From URNF01 sp045649855 (GTDB lineage Bacteria; Bacillota; Clostridia; Oscillospirales; Acutalibacteraceae), in NCBI GenBank assembly GCA_045649855.1, contig JAZRQN010000131.1, positions 1-5,886 on the forward strand: a stretch of DNA of 5,886 nt, written 5' to 3'. Within the stretch, counting starts at the first letter, position 1. Each line of letters opens with the position of its first letter. Shown here piece after piece: positions 4,782 to 5,886 of this stretch. Both the position numbers and the translations under genes were made by a program. Under the pieces are notes generated by a model. It was not told the DNA's origin and did no database searches. It worked only from the letters and a program-made list of their open reading frames with translations.

Positions 4782-5886
4782 TTAATAATTCACATATGCC
4801 GTTTCTTTGCCAAGAGAACATTCTGCCGAAACAGCGGTGAAACGAGAATTGTTTTTGGCGGACAACCGCACGGTCGCCATACCGTTTTGAAACGATACAC
4901 GGTAACCGCTCGTGGTTTCCTCCACCTGCTTATCCGATCGCACCACATTGCCGTGTGCATCCGAAGAAATACCCGTATCCATCACAAACTCCGCTCGCGC
5001 GCGGATGACACCCGACGTATACGGCGTAAATTCCACCTCATCCTCAAAATCGGTAACACGGTTTCCGTATTGATCCACCGCTTCTGCTATCACCGGGATG
5101 AAATCCACGCGGTTGTTGCCAAGATTACGACCGTAATTCTCGGCAGTCAGACGCAATCTGCACGCCTTTCCCTGCGGACGAACGGCGTGCACACGTGTTT
5201 CACCGTTGGCAAATACCGCTTCCACTTTCAGTTCCGCAAACACAATCTCGGGCGTGAACACCGTCAGCGGTCCTGCACTGGGCAGATCTTGCATCGGATG
5301 ATCGTTCACATACACCGTGTACCGTGCAGCGTTACTGAACAGCGCCACCGTGCCGCGGCAATAGGTCATTTCGAAAAAGGGCTGTTTCTTCCACGCGGCG
5401 GCAAACACTTTCACTGCGGCAGTCTCTCTGCCAAATCCATCCACAAACAAGCGGTGGTCTGCAAGGAACGCGGCAATTTGGGGATTTGCTTTCGCCTTAT
5501 CGTATGCGGCAAAAGCACGTGTCGCTGCGTCGTACTGTTCCTGTTCCAAACTGTCAGCACGCGGAAAATCGACCCCTTGATACAGCACCGTTTCACGCGG
5601 CATTTCCGCTGTATCCAGCAAAATCAATCCCATCTGCAACGCGGTATCCGCCGCAAAAGCGGGCGGATTGGATGCCACCAACGTATCGCAACCGCTGTTG
5701 ACCGCGTGGCGACACAAGCGATACCAACTGTTATCCGCAGGTGCAAACAAGTCCTGCTCGGCATACGTTATACCTTTGAGAAAACGCAAGCGCCCGTTCA
5801 GGAAATAAAAACCGTTTTCTTGTTGCAGATGATAAAACGCGACCGTTTTGACCATCCGCTCAACACGCTTATCCCCGTCGAATACC
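4782..5886 (-). CDS. Glycoside hydrolase family 2-like protein, C-terminal part, catalytic barrel apparently truncated (cut by right edge)
   Basis: The frame stays open to the right edge (first full codon GTA at 5885, encoding VFDGDKRVER ahead of the Met at 5855), so the Met is not a credible start and 367 codons are visible. Numbering from that Met, residues 5-29 resemble the GH2 junction between the beta-sandwich and the barrel: a short strand, then FYFLNGRLRFLKGI, like the family's LNGxxxxLRGV. Residues 55-86 (GCDTLVASNPP to LILLDTAEMP) resemble the GFNAVRTSHYP to GLxVxDE stretch. Residues 139-185 resemble the barrel exit and the next beta domain (VDGFGRETAAVK, then TVALFSN and VYVND). Residues about 225-300 resemble the GH2 C-terminal Ig-like domain (VIAEAVDQYGNRV). 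The barrel is only about 110 residues instead of about 300, and no NE acid/base or nucleophile motif is visible. Probably non-catalytic, perhaps carbohydrate-binding. No signal peptide can be judged. The GH2 relation is my inference from pattern. Confidence 0.65.
   Translation of the reverse strand, partial: VFDGDKRVERMVKTVAFYHLQQENGFYFLNGRLRFLKGITYAEQDLFAPADNSWYRLCRHAVNSGCDTLVASNPPAFAADTALQMGLILLDTAEMPRETVLYQGVDFPRADSLEQEQYDAATRAFAAYDKAKANPQIAAFLADHRLFVDGFGRETAAVKVFAAAWKKQPFFEMTYCRGTVALFSNAARYTVYVNDHPMQDLPSAGPLTVFTPEIVFAELKVEAVFANGETRVHAVRPQGKACRLRLTAENYGRNLGNNRVDFIPVIAEAVDQYGNRVTDFEDEVEFTPYTSGVIRARAEFVMDTGISSDAHGNVVRSDKQVEETTSGYRVSFQNGMATVRLSAKNNSRFTAVSAECSLGKETAYVNY

Noticed and set aside
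5853..5855. ATG at 5855 as the start of the right-hand minus-strand gene
   Set aside because: The frame is open upstream to the window edge, the upstream codons (VFDGDKRVER) fit the end of a GH2 beta domain, and there is no AAAGGA-like site before the ATG.

Overview
The window looks like chromosomal DNA from a low-to-mid GC Gram-positive bacterium, most likely a gut-type clostridium (Firmicutes). The reasons are strong AAAGGA(GG) ribosome-binding sites before every visible gene start, use of TTG/GTG starts, a stand-alone DUF2156 protein of a type common in Clostridia, and a TlyA RNA methyltransferase. The organism is inferred; no marker gene fixes the genus. There are no mobile elements, CRISPR arrays, tRNAs or rRNAs, and no gene-free stretch above about 140 bases.

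Layout from left to right. (1) The N-terminal 149 codons of glmS (glucosamine-6-phosphate synthase) lie on the minus strand and run off the left edge. (2) A 117-base gap holds a good sigma-A-type promoter, an 11-base direct repeat and a small leader hairpin. (3) A complete glycogen phosphorylase gene (glgP) lies on the minus strand. (4) A 141-base divergent intergenic region carries a plus-strand promoter and a two-part inverted repeat that could be an operator. (5) A two-gene plus-strand operon follows: a DUF2156 protein (start corrected to TTG at 3019) and, 5 bases later, tlyA. (6) A near-perfect hairpin flanked by A and T runs serves as a terminator for both converging units. (7) The C-terminal part of a glycoside hydrolase family 2-like protein lies on the minus strand and runs off the right edge.

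How the genes relate. glgP releases glucose-1-phosphate from glycogen, and glmS draws fructose-6-phosphate into amino sugars for the cell wall, so both sit on hexose-phosphate flux and could share a transcript. tlyA modifies rRNA. Its partner belongs to a family whose best-known members transfer aminoacyl groups from tRNA to membrane lipid, but this copy has no membrane part.

The most unusual object is the GH2-like protein. It keeps the flanking beta-domain features of the family but has a catalytic barrel shortened to roughly 110 residues, with no recognisable catalytic glutamates, so it is probably a non-catalytic derivative. I did not find a clearly new multi-gene system.
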